DNA from: Pseudomonas sp. GCEP-101
GTDB taxonomy: Bacteria > Pseudomonadota > Gammaproteobacteria > Pseudomonadales > Pseudomonadaceae
Assembly: GCF_025133575.1 (NCBI RefSeq)
Contig: NZ_CP104011.1
Span: forward strand, 4,906,965-4,970,964
Length of the DNA stretch: 64,000 nucleotides
Direction of reading: 5' to 3'
The notes under the pieces are model-generated. The model saw only the letters and a list, made by a program, of their open reading frames with translations. It was not told the origin of the DNA and did not search any database. Both the position numbers and the translations under genes were made by a program. Shown in pieces: positions 54,658 through 64,000 of the stretch (position 1 is its first letter; each line of letters begins with the position of its first letter).

Positions 54658-54686
54658 GCCGGCACGCTATAGTCAGCGGTGCCGGC
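54658..54686. repeat. Perfect inverted repeat before the hybrid kinase gene
   Basis: GCCGGCAC (54658-54665) and GTGCCGGC (54679-54686) are perfect reverse complements. The pairing extends with CGCT/AGCG and one bulge around a small loop. No T run follows. It may be a terminator for the small gene before it or a leader structure for the kinase message. Confidence 0.6.
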
Positions 54687-54781
54687 GCCAGGGTGTGGTT
54701 CACACCGATGGAACGCGGCGGCTGCTCGTGTGCTCTTAACGACACAGTCCCCTCGCCACGACTCTTGCGGCCCCTGACGAC

Positions 54782-57328
<2,547 letters not shown>

Positions 57329-57348
57329 GGGTGTGGGGGCGCTGTCGC

Positions 57349-57612
57349 AGGGGCGGACCTTGTCCGCGAAGGCCGTTCGTGCGCAGCGGGTGTCGGTGCG
57401 GGCTGGAGGGAATCGCCTGCCGACGAGGTCGCGGGCATGGCCCGCTCCTACAAGGGAGCGCTGCGGTGCGGGCGCGCGTAGGAGCGGACCTTGTCCGCGA
57501 AGGCCGTTCGTGCGCAACGGGTGTCGGTCGCGGGTTGGAGGGAATCGCCTGCCGGCGAGGTCGCGGGCATGGCCCGCTCCTACAAGGGAACGCCTGCGGT
57601 GCGGGCGCGCGT
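57349..57612. repeat. Tandem duplication of a ~130-base REP-containing unit
   Basis: Two head-to-tail copies (about 57349-57478 and 57479-57612) share nearly all bases: GGAGCGGACCTTGTCCGCGA at the left end, a middle block starting AGGCCGTTCGTGCGCA, and GGCATGGCCCGCTCCTACAA at the right end. Within each unit the outer ends can pair (TAGGAGCGG with CCGCTCCTA), a REP-like arrangement. It fills most of the 307-base gap; apparent reading frames here are not genes. Confidence 0.85.
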
Positions 57613-57635
57613 AGCCCCGGCCTATCCGTGGGGAT

Positions 57636-58259
57636 TCAGGGGCGAGTCTTCTTCGACGACAGGCCAGGCCGGGCGAACTTGACGATCAGCAGGTTGCCGT
57701 CCTTGTCGCGCTTGACCGTCACCTCGGCCACGCGGATGTTCGCCGGCAGCGAGCCCAGCACCTGCTGGGCGCTCAGGCCCGGCTTGATGTACTGGTCGAG
57801 CTGCTCGTACAGGCGATAGGTGATGCTGCCGTTGCGCAGCGCGTGGGTCTCGAAGTCGCCGATGGCCTTGGCGTCGGCTTCGGTGCGGTTCGGGTTCAGG
57901 GTGTGGGCCAGCACGTCCACGACGTTCTTGTCGTCGGCGATCGCCACCAGCATGTAGGTCTTCGCCACCTGCTGCAGCACGCGGCGGTAGTTCGCGTCGC
58001 TGTATTCGCCGTACAGCGAGGCGTCCACCAGTTTCTGCTGGTTGAAGGTCAGGGCCAGGCGGAAACGCGCACCGGCGTACTCGACGTTCTCCTTGCAGCG
58101 CACGGTGGCGCCGGTGGACTCCAGGCACGGGGCAAAACCCTGCTTCTCGCCGATGCCCCTCTGCGCCGCGCCATAATTGTACTTGCCGAACAGCGGGTCA
58201 GCCGCGCACGCCACGCCCGCCACGCACATCAACAGTGCCCCGATCGCCCATCTGCCCAT
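57636..58259 (-). CDS. Periplasmic protein of unknown function
   Basis: A 207-residue protein with a clear signal peptide (GRWAIGALLMCVAGVACA, cleavage before ADP). The mature part has two cysteines (APCLES, VRCKEN) and the pattern LALTFNQQKLVDASLYGEYS. I do not recognise the family. The ATG chosen begins the signal peptide; an ATG ten codons earlier would add a charged stretch. It stands alone between two repeat blocks. Confidence 0.7.
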   Translation of the reverse strand: MGRWAIGALLMCVAGVACAADPLFGKYNYGAAQRGIGEKQGFAPCLESTGATVRCKENVEYAGARFRLALTFNQQKLVDASLYGEYSDANYRRVLQQVAKTYMLVAIADDKNVVDVLAHTLNPNRTEADAKAIGDFETHALRNGSITYRLYEQLDQYIKPGLSAQQVLGSLPANIRVAEVTVKRDKDGNLLIVKFARPGLSSKKTRP

Positions 58260-58355
58260 CACACGCCAACCTCGTTCAATGCAAAGCACGCGAGGATAGA
58301 GGATTCGCAGCGCGAATGTTCATCCGATGCCGATGATCGGGCATGGAAGAAGGCA

Positions 58356-58423
58356 GGTTCGCGAGCAAGCTCGCTCCTACACGCAGCGCCTGCTTTTTGT
58401 AGGAGCGAGCTTGCTCGCGAACC
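58356..58423. repeat. REPIN-like inverted repeat pair
   Basis: GGTTCGCGAGCAAGCTCGCT plus CCTA (58356-58379) and its reverse complement ending GCGAACC (58400-58423) form a REP doublet around a 20-base centre with a T run. Same family as 41236-41313. It lies between the secreted unknown and the end of the TonB receptor gene and could act as a terminator for the gene before it. Confidence 0.9.
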
Positions 58424-58434
58424 ACCCGGCACTA

Positions 58435-60561
58435 TCAGTCGAACCGGTACTCCAGCCCCGCCCCCGCATACCAGGAGCGTCCCGGCGCCGCCTCGTAGTA
58501 GCGGCCGTTGCTGTCGCCGACGATCACCGAGCCGACGTACTGGCGATCCAGCAGGTTGTCCAGGCGCACCAACTGGTGGAAGGTCCAGGGCCCCACGTGC
58601 TGTTCGAAGCGGGTGCGCCAGTTGAACACCGCGTAGCTGGGCGCGGGCTTGTCCTCGTTGCTGTCCTCGACGTAGACCTTGCTGCGGTACTGGCCTTCGA
58701 CGCCCATGCTGATGCCGTCCTGCGGCTTCCACACCAGCTCGCCGAACAGGCTGCTGCCGGGCACGCCAGGCAGGTGGTTGCCCTTTTCGATGGTGCTGCC
58801 GCTCTCGACGAAATCCTCGTCATAGGTGGCGTCGAGACGGGTGTAGGCCAGGTTGGCCTGCCAGTGTTCGGACAGGTCGCTCTGCACGCCCAGCTCGAAG
58901 CCGCGGCGCAGCGTCTTGCCGGCGTTCTGGTAGCTGGTGCGTCCGCCGGTGGAGCTGGCGACGACGATCTCGTCGTCGGTGCGGATGTCGAAGATCGCCG
59001 CATTGATCCGCGTGTTGCCGGCGACCTTGGCCTTCAGGCCGATCTCGTACTGGGTGCTGGTGGCCGGCTCGAGGCCGAAGTTGAAGCTCTCGGTCAGGCC
59101 CGGCGCATAGGCCATCTCGGCCTGGGTCGGGGTCTCGAAGCCCTTGCCGGCGCTGACGTAGCCGTGCAGCTGCGGGGTGAAGGCGTACATCACCGAGAGC
59201 GACGGGGTGTTCTGCTGGTACTTCTTCGAACCGCTGGAATCGCCGTTGGCCAGGTAGTGGTCGTCCACTTCCATCTTCATGGTGCTGTGCCGCAGGCCGG
59301 CGTCGACAGTCCAGTTGCCCAGCTCCCAGCGCGCCTGCACATAGGGGTCGAGGCTGGTGGCGATGTCGTTCTCGTTGCGCCGCAGCTCGCCCTTCACGCC
59401 CAGCTGGTCGCCGCTGAAGTTCTGGAAGCCCTTGCGGTCATCCTCGCTGCGGTCGTAGTCCACCCCCGTGGTGACGGTCAGCTCGCCCGGCACGCCGTGC
59501 ACCGGCTGGATCCAGCGCAGGGTGCCGCCGTGGAATTCGCGGTCGAAGTCCACGACGCCGCCGCCACGCTGGGCATTGGACACCACGCCCCGCGGGATCG
59601 ACAGGTACTGCACCACGCTGCGCTGGCCGGCGTAGAGGTTGAACTGCAGGGTGGCGTCGCCGACGTAGCGCTCGTAGTTCATGCCCAGTTGCTGGTGGTC
59701 GATGCTCTTGCGCGTGTTGTACAGCTCGGCGGCCGGCGCGACCGAACGCGGGTCGTGCTGGTAGGCGTCCCAAGTCTGGCCCAGCGGGTCCTGGGTGTTG
59801 TTCTGCTCCAGGCTGCTGTAGATCAGCGCCATCCGGCTGTCTTCGTCGGGCTTGAAGTTGAGCTTGGCGAAGGTCTGGTCGCGGCGCGCAGCGCTGTGGT
59901 CGCGGTAGCCGTCGGTATCCATGCGCGAGGCATCGAGCAGGAAGCCGGCCTGGTCGGTGCCACCCTCGGCAAACAGGTGGTTCTTGTTGAAGCCGTCGCT
60001 GCCGACGGTGGATTCGGCGCCGACCTTCGGCGGGCCATAGCCGTCGCGGGAGAACATCTGGATCACCCCGCCGCTGTTGCTGCCATAGAGCGTCGAAGCC
60101 GGGCCGCGCAGCACTTCGATGCGGTCGGCGACGTCGAGGTTCAGCGTCGCTGCCTGGCCCTGGCCGTCCGGCGTGCTGGCCGGGATGCCGTCGCTGAGCA
60201 GCTTCAGCCCGCGAATGCCGAAGGCCGAGCGCGCGCCGTAACCGCGGGAGGAAATCTGCAGGTCCTGGGCGTAGTTCTGGCGGTTCTGCACCACCAGGCC
60301 GGGTACGCGCTGCAGCACTTCGGAGGCGTTGACGCCGAGCTGGCCGTCACCGAGCTGCGGTTGCTGCACGGTATCGATGGAGAACGGCAGGTCGAAGCTC
60401 GACACCGGCGCATAGGCCCCCGTCACCACCATGGGCGCGGCCAGCACGTCCTCGGCGGCCTGGGGTTCGGCCGCACGCACCGCCTGGCCATGGGCGACGC
60501 CGCAGATCAGCAGCGGCAGGAGCGTGAGCCGGGCGGGCACAGCGGAGCGGGAATCGGGCAC
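58435..60561 (-). CDS. pqqU: TonB-dependent receptor, PqqU/YncD-like
   Basis: A 708-residue outer-membrane receptor with an N-terminal plug and a C-terminal barrel ending in Phe-Asp. From memory it matches E. coli YncD/PqqU closely in the plug (VPGLVVQNRQNYAQDLQISS, SDGIPASTPDGQGQ) and in the last strand region (RQYVGSVIVGDSNGRYYE). PqqU imports the cofactor PQQ. Here it is divergent from gcd, a PQQ enzyme, which supports the same role. The open frame runs 48 codons further up; the GTG at 60561 is preferred because a signal peptide follows it (RLTLLPLLICGVAHG), but its ribosome site is weak. ATG starts at 60669 or 60705 remain possible. Confidence 0.85.
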   Translation of the reverse strand: MPDSRSAVPARLTLLPLLICGVAHGQAVRAAEPQAAEDVLAAPMVVTGAYAPVSSFDLPFSIDTVQQPQLGDGQLGVNASEVLQRVPGLVVQNRQNYAQDLQISSRGYGARSAFGIRGLKLLSDGIPASTPDGQGQAATLNLDVADRIEVLRGPASTLYGSNSGGVIQMFSRDGYGPPKVGAESTVGSDGFNKNHLFAEGGTDQAGFLLDASRMDTDGYRDHSAARRDQTFAKLNFKPDEDSRMALIYSSLEQNNTQDPLGQTWDAYQHDPRSVAPAAELYNTRKSIDHQQLGMNYERYVGDATLQFNLYAGQRSVVQYLSIPRGVVSNAQRGGGVVDFDREFHGGTLRWIQPVHGVPGELTVTTGVDYDRSEDDRKGFQNFSGDQLGVKGELRRNENDIATSLDPYVQARWELGNWTVDAGLRHSTMKMEVDDHYLANGDSSGSKKYQQNTPSLSVMYAFTPQLHGYVSAGKGFETPTQAEMAYAPGLTESFNFGLEPATSTQYEIGLKAKVAGNTRINAAIFDIRTDDEIVVASSTGGRTSYQNAGKTLRRGFELGVQSDLSEHWQANLAYTRLDATYDEDFVESGSTIEKGNHLPGVPGSSLFGELVWKPQDGISMGVEGQYRSKVYVEDSNEDKPAPSYAVFNWRTRFEQHVGPWTFHQLVRLDNLLDRQYVGSVIVGDSNGRYYEAAPGRSWYAGAGLEYRFD

Positions 60562-60731
60562 GGCAGCTAGGATTCTTCTGTAGGACCGGGCAGCGATGCT
60601 GCCAGTCCGGGCGGCTTCTGCACAGGGGCTTCGCGGGCCGGCATGTTCCGGGCGGAGGCGGGAGTCCATCGGGTTCGTCCCGGCGTTTTTTGACAAAAGG
60701 CGCATCTTCGACGTTTGTACTATCTAGTTAA

Positions 60732-60752
60732 TTAGCTTGCTAAGAGTATAAT
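60732..60752 (+). promoter_or_regulatory. gcd promoter -10 with overlapping palindromic operator
   Basis: TATAAT (60747-60752) is a perfect -10 box 30 bases before gcd. Just before it TTAGC-TT-GCTAA (60732-60743) is a perfect 5-2-5 palindrome, which would lie in the promoter spacer. A repressor bound there would block polymerase. The -35 region is poor, which may point to an activator. The gap with the divergent receptor gene is AT-rich. Confidence 0.6.
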
Positions 60753-60781
60753 CGGCGAATCCAACAGTGAGAACCTTCTGT

Positions 60782-63208
60782 ATGAAACCGATACAGCGTG
60801 CCTCCCGCGCGAGCACTTTCCTCCTCCTCGGCCTGGGCGTGGTCATCGCCCTCCTCGGCCTTGCCCTGGCGGCCGGCGGCGTTCGCCTGGTCAGCCTCGG
60901 CGGCTCCTGGTACTTCCTCATCGGCGGCCTCGCCATGGCCCTTTCCGGCCTGCTGATTGCGCTGCGCAAACCGGCCGGCGCCTGGCTGTTCGCCGCCTTC
61001 CTGGTCGCCACCGCGGTCTGGGCCGTGGCCGACACCGGCCTGGTGTTCTGGCCGCTGTTCTCGCGCCTGTTCATGTTCAGCGCCATCGGTGTGGTGGTCG
61101 CGCTGGTCTACCCGCTGCTGGCGCGCTCCGCTGGCCGCGCGGCCGGTCGCGGTGCGTACGGCGTCGCCGGCGTGCTGGCGGTGCTGGTGGCGATTGCCGC
61201 CGGCAACATGTTCGTCGCCCACCCCAGCGTCGCCCCCACCGGCAACGGTCCTGGCCTGACGCCGGTGGACCCGGCCCACGCCCAGAAGGATTGGGCGCAC
61301 TACGGCAACACCGAGGGCGGCAGCCGCTTCGCCGCGCTGGACCAGATCAACCGCGGCAACGTCGACAAGCTCAAGGTGGCCTGGACCTACCACACCGGCG
61401 ACGTGGCCATCAGCGACGGCAACGGCGCGGAGGACCAGCTGACCCCGCTGCAGATCGGCGACAAGGTGTTCATCTGTACCCCGCATAACAACCTCATCGC
61501 CCTGGACGCGGACACCGGCAAGGAACTCTGGAAGAACGAGATCAATGCCCAGTCCAAGGTCTGGCAGCGCTGCCGTGGCATGGCCTATTTCGATGCCACC
61601 CAGGCCATCGCACAGCCGACCCAGCCCAACAGCTCGCAGGTCCTCCCGGCCAGCGTCCCGGCGGGCGCCAACTGCCAGCGTCGCCTGCTGACCAACACCA
61701 TCGACGCGCGCCTGATTGCCGTGGATGCCGACACCGGCGAGTTCTGCCGGGGCTTCGGCCACAACGGCCAGGTCGACCTGAAGGCCGGCCTGGGTGACGT
61801 GCCCGACTCCTACTACCAGCTCTCCTCCGCCCCGCTCATCGCCGGCACCACCGTGGTGGTCGGCGGCCGTGTCGCCGACAACGTCCAGACCGACATGCCC
61901 GGCGGCGTGATCCGTGGCTTCGACGTCATCACCGGCGCCATGCGCTGGGCTTTCGACCCGGGCAACCCCGACGACAAACAGGCCCCGGCGGACGGCAAGA
62001 CCTACGTGCGCAGCACGCCCAACAGCTGGGCGCCGATGTCCTACGACCCGGCGATGAACACCGTCTTCCTGCCCATGGGCAGCTCCTCCACCGACATCTA
62101 TGGCGTGGAGCGCACCCGGCTCGACCACACCTACGGCGCGTCCGTCCTCGCCCTGGACGCCACCACCGGTGCGCAGAAGTGGGTCTACCAGACCGTGCAC
62201 AACGACCTCTGGGACTTCGACCTGCCGATGCAGCCGAGCCTGATCGACTTCCCGCTGGCCGACGGCAAGACCGTGCCCGCCGTGGTGATCGGCACCAAGG
62301 CCGGGCAGATCTACGTGCTCGACCGCGCCACCGGCAAACCGCTCACCGAGGTGAAGGACGTTCCGGTCAAGCCGGGCAACATTCCCAACGAGCCCTATTC
62401 GCCGACCCAGCCGCGCTCCGTCGGCATGCCGCAGATCGGCGCGCAGACCCTCACCGAGTCGGACATGTGGGGCGCCACGCCCTATGACCAGCTGCTGTGC
62501 CGCATCGACTTCAAGAAGATGCGCTATGACGGTCTCTACACCGCGCCGGGCACCGACCTGTCGCTGAGCTTCCCCGGCTCCCTGGGCGGCATGAACTGGG
62601 GCAGCCTCTCCACCGACCCGGTGCATGGCTTCATCTTCGTCAACGACATGCGCCTGGGCCTGTGGATCCAGATGATCCCCTCGGCGAACAAGGGCGCGGC
62701 GGCCGGCGGTGGTGAAGCGCTGAACACCGGCATGGGCGCCGTGCCGCTCAAGGGCACGCCCTACGCGGTGAACAAGAACCGCTTCCTCTCGGTGGCCGGC
62801 ATTCCCTGCCAGGCGCCGCCGTTCGGCACTCTCACCGCCATCGACCTGAAGACCCGCCAGGTGGCCTGGCAGGTACCGGTGGGCACCGTGGAAGACACCG
62901 GCCCGCTGGGCATCCGCATGCACCTGCCGATCCCCATCGGCCTGCCGACGCTCGGCGGCACGCTGTCCACCCAGGGCGGCCTGGTGTTCATCGCCGGCAC
63001 CCAGGACTTCTACCTGCGCGCCTACGACAGCAGCAACGGCCGGGAAATCTGGAAGGCCCGCCTGCCGGTCGGCAGCCAGGGCGGCCCGATGACCTATGTC
63101 TCGCCCAAAACCGGCAAGCAATTCATCGTCGTCACCGCTGGCGGCGCGCGCCAGTCCCCCGACCGTGGCGACTACGTGATGGCCTACGCCCTGCCCGACC
63201 AGCAGTGA
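60782..63208 (+). CDS. gcd: Membrane-bound PQQ-dependent glucose dehydrogenase
   Basis: Gcd oxidises glucose to gluconolactone in the periplasm and passes electrons to ubiquinone. The 808-residue protein has five hydrophobic segments in residues 10-145 and then the PQQ beta-propeller. Propeller marks are YGNTEGGSRFAALDQI, DTGKELWKNEINAQ, the WDFDLPMQPSLIDFPLADGK segment, and GLPTLGGTLSTQGGLVFIAG near the end. The length is normal for the family. The ATG follows a weak GAGAA; the in-frame ATG five codons earlier is unlikely. The receptor upstream and the porin downstream make a glucose-oxidation unit. Quinate or other sugar dehydrogenases share the family, but length and porin favour glucose. 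Confidence 0.9.
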   Translation: MKPIQRASRASTFLLLGLGVVIALLGLALAAGGVRLVSLGGSWYFLIGGLAMALSGLLIALRKPAGAWLFAAFLVATAVWAVADTGLVFWPLFSRLFMFSAIGVVVALVYPLLARSAGRAAGRGAYGVAGVLAVLVAIAAGNMFVAHPSVAPTGNGPGLTPVDPAHAQKDWAHYGNTEGGSRFAALDQINRGNVDKLKVAWTYHTGDVAISDGNGAEDQLTPLQIGDKVFICTPHNNLIALDADTGKELWKNEINAQSKVWQRCRGMAYFDATQAIAQPTQPNSSQVLPASVPAGANCQRRLLTNTIDARLIAVDADTGEFCRGFGHNGQVDLKAGLGDVPDSYYQLSSAPLIAGTTVVVGGRVADNVQTDMPGGVIRGFDVITGAMRWAFDPGNPDDKQAPADGKTYVRSTPNSWAPMSYDPAMNTVFLPMGSSSTDIYGVERTRLDHTYGASVLALDATTGAQKWVYQTVHNDLWDFDLPMQPSLIDFPLADGKTVPAVVIGTKAGQIYVLDRATGKPLTEVKDVPVKPGNIPNEPYSPTQPRSVGMPQIGAQTLTESDMWGATPYDQLLCRIDFKKMRYDGLYTAPGTDLSLSFPGSLGGMNWGSLSTDPVHGFIFVNDMRLGLWIQMIPSANKGAAAGGGEALNTGMGAVPLKGTPYAVNKNRFLSVAGIPCQAPPFGTLTAIDLKTRQVAWQVPVGTVEDTGPLGIRMHLPIPIGLPTLGGTLSTQGGLVFIAGTQDFYLRAYDSSNGREIWKARLPVGSQGGPMTYVSPKTGKQFIVVTAGGARQSPDRGDYVMAYALPDQQ

Positions 63209-63232
63209 ACGCCCAGGCGTAAGCATCCTATC

Positions 63233-63290
63233 GCGCCCGCCTCGTGCGGGCGCTTCCTTGCGGCGCGGCCCTACCACCGCGCCTTTTTTT
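63233..63290 (+). terminator. Double hairpin ending in seven T after gcd
   Basis: GCGCCCGC/GCGGGCGC forms a first stem (63233-63253). GGCGCGG/CCGCGCC forms a second (63262-63283), followed directly by seven T (63284-63290). The second is a classical intrinsic terminator. The porin start lies 26 bases later, so the porin needs either read-through or its own promoter. Confidence 0.85.
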
Positions 63291-63315
63291 ATTCGCAGCA
63301 CGATCAGGAACTACC

Positions 63316-64000
63316 ATGCGCACTACCCTTCGCCTCACGCCCGGCCTGCTGCTGTGCGTCGCCTCGCTACCGGCGCTGGCTGAAGAAGGCCTGCTTGAAC
63401 GCAACACCCTCACCGGCGACTGGGGCGGCTTGCGCCACCAGCTGGAAGCGGACGGCGTCAAATTCACCGGCGACTACAGCGGCGAGACCGCCTACAACGC
63501 CCACGGCGGCCAGCACCGCTCGGCGCGCTATTCGCAGAACATCAAGCTGGGCGTGCAGTTCGACCTGTCGAAACTCTACGGCCTGGACAACGCCGGCAAG
63601 GTCCAGCTGACCCTCAATGACCGCCGCGGCAACAGTGCCTCGGAAGAGCTGGTCGGCAACCGCCTGCCGGTGCAGGAAAACTACGGCGGCCTCTACACCC
63701 GCCTGACCGAGCTGAGCTACGAGCGCGACCTGGGCCAGGCGGTGAACCTCAAGCTCGGCTACATGGCCATGGGCAACGACGTTGGCGGGCTGGACAGCGG
63801 CATCCTCTGCCACTTCATGAACGCCGGCTTCTGCGGCCACCCGCTGAACATGTCCGGCGGCAGCGGCTGGACCAACTACCCCAACGCTCACCTCGGCGCG
63901 CGGGTGAAGTACAGCTTCGCGCCCGACTGGCAACTGCGCATCGCCGCCTTCAACGTCGACCCGCAGAGCAACGGCAACTCCAGCCGCGCCTGGCACCTCA
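63316..64000 (+). CDS. oprB: Carbohydrate-selective porin OprB (partial, cut by window end)
   Basis: The first 228 codons of an OprB-type porin, which lets glucose and related sugars through the outer membrane. It has a signal peptide (RLTPGLLLCVASLPALA, cleavage before EEG). Family marks are TGDWGGLRHQLEADGVKF, NIKLGVQFDLSKLYGLDNAG, RLPVQENYGG, MNAGFCGHPLNMSGG and the following YPNAHLGARVKYSF. AGGA lies before the ATG. It runs off the right edge, so the C-terminal strands are not seen. It supplies substrate to Gcd in the periplasm. Confidence 0.9.
   Translation, partial: MRTTLRLTPGLLLCVASLPALAEEGLLERNTLTGDWGGLRHQLEADGVKFTGDYSGETAYNAHGGQHRSARYSQNIKLGVQFDLSKLYGLDNAGKVQLTLNDRRGNSASEELVGNRLPVQENYGGLYTRLTELSYERDLGQAVNLKLGYMAMGNDVGGLDSGILCHFMNAGFCGHPLNMSGGSGWTNYPNAHLGARVKYSFAPDWQLRIAAFNVDPQSNGNSSRAWHL

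Noticed and set aside
57333..57819. Plus-strand open frames over the tandem repeat
   Set aside because: The sequence repeats with the DNA unit, has no ribosome site, and overlaps the end of the real minus-strand gene.
60562..60705. Longer N-terminus for the TonB receptor
   Set aside because: The extension is charged, would push the signal peptide far inside the protein, and neither ATG has a good ribosome site. It cannot be fully excluded.

Overview
The window is very GC-rich and densely coded, with ATGA-type stop/start overlaps. It reads as a Pseudomonas chromosome segment. Supporting signs are an H1-type type VI secretion (T6SS) block in the P. aeruginosa HSI-I gene order, an itaconate-degradation cluster like that of P. 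aeruginosa, acetoin genes with a sigma-54 activator, and REPIN-like repeats (TAGGAGC...GCTCGCGAAC). The placement near the aeruginosa / nitroreducens / citronellolis part of the genus is an inference from gene content, not a measured result.

Layout. (1) 1-15.4 kb: the membrane and regulatory half of an H1-type T6SS, tssK-tssL-tssM-tagF-pppA-ppkA-tagT-tagS-tagR-tagQ, all on + and nearly all overlapping. TssKLM build the baseplate contact and membrane complex. TagQRST, PpkA and PppA form the envelope-sensing phosphorylation switch, and TagF is the post-translational repressor. (2) 15.4-16.5 kb: a small two-membrane-segment protein followed by a glycine-rich protein. I read these as a candidate immunity/effector pair of the Tsi4/Tse4 kind sitting directly behind the T6SS operon. 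(3) 16.7-22.9 kb: a HAD phosphatase, a three-subunit molybdenum hydroxylase (tri-heme cytochrome c, 2Fe-2S subunit, Mo subunit) and an old-yellow-enzyme reductase. The Mo operon and the reductase carry the same palindrome, TTGCGC-N3-GCGCAA, upstream. (4) 23.0-30.6 kb: acetoin catabolism, acoX-acoA-acoB-acoC-butanediol dehydrogenase on - from a sigma-54 promoter, with the divergent activator acoR. (5) 30.9-38.6 kb: a secreted unknown, then a five-gene operon of a CPA2 antiporter, an AI-2E-family protein and a tripartite pump (outer-membrane factor, HlyD, DUF2955). (6) 38.6-41.2 kb: a SulP permease and a MarC-family protein. (7) 41.3-47.9 kb: itaconate degradation (ccl, ict, PrpD-like, acyl-CoA dehydrogenase, ich) with a divergent LysR regulator. 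(8) 48.0-49.0 kb: a ParD-like antitoxin gene overlapping a type I methionine aminopeptidase. (9) 49.2-54.2 kb: an AraC regulator and an EmrAB-type pump with its own outer-membrane factor. (10) 54.4-58.3 kb: a small membrane protein, an orphan hybrid histidine kinase, a tandemly duplicated repeat and a secreted unknown. (11) 58.4-64 kb: a PqqU/YncD-like TonB receptor divergent from membrane glucose dehydrogenase (gcd), then a carbohydrate porin cut by the window end.

Shared logic. The carbon-source operons (aco and itaconate) carry A-rich AAN repeats of the Hfq/Crc type near several ribosome sites, so catabolite repression of both is likely. The receptor-gcd-porin block looks like a periplasmic glucose-oxidation module in which the cell may import the PQQ cofactor. 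No tRNA, rRNA, insertion sequence or CRISPR array was seen.
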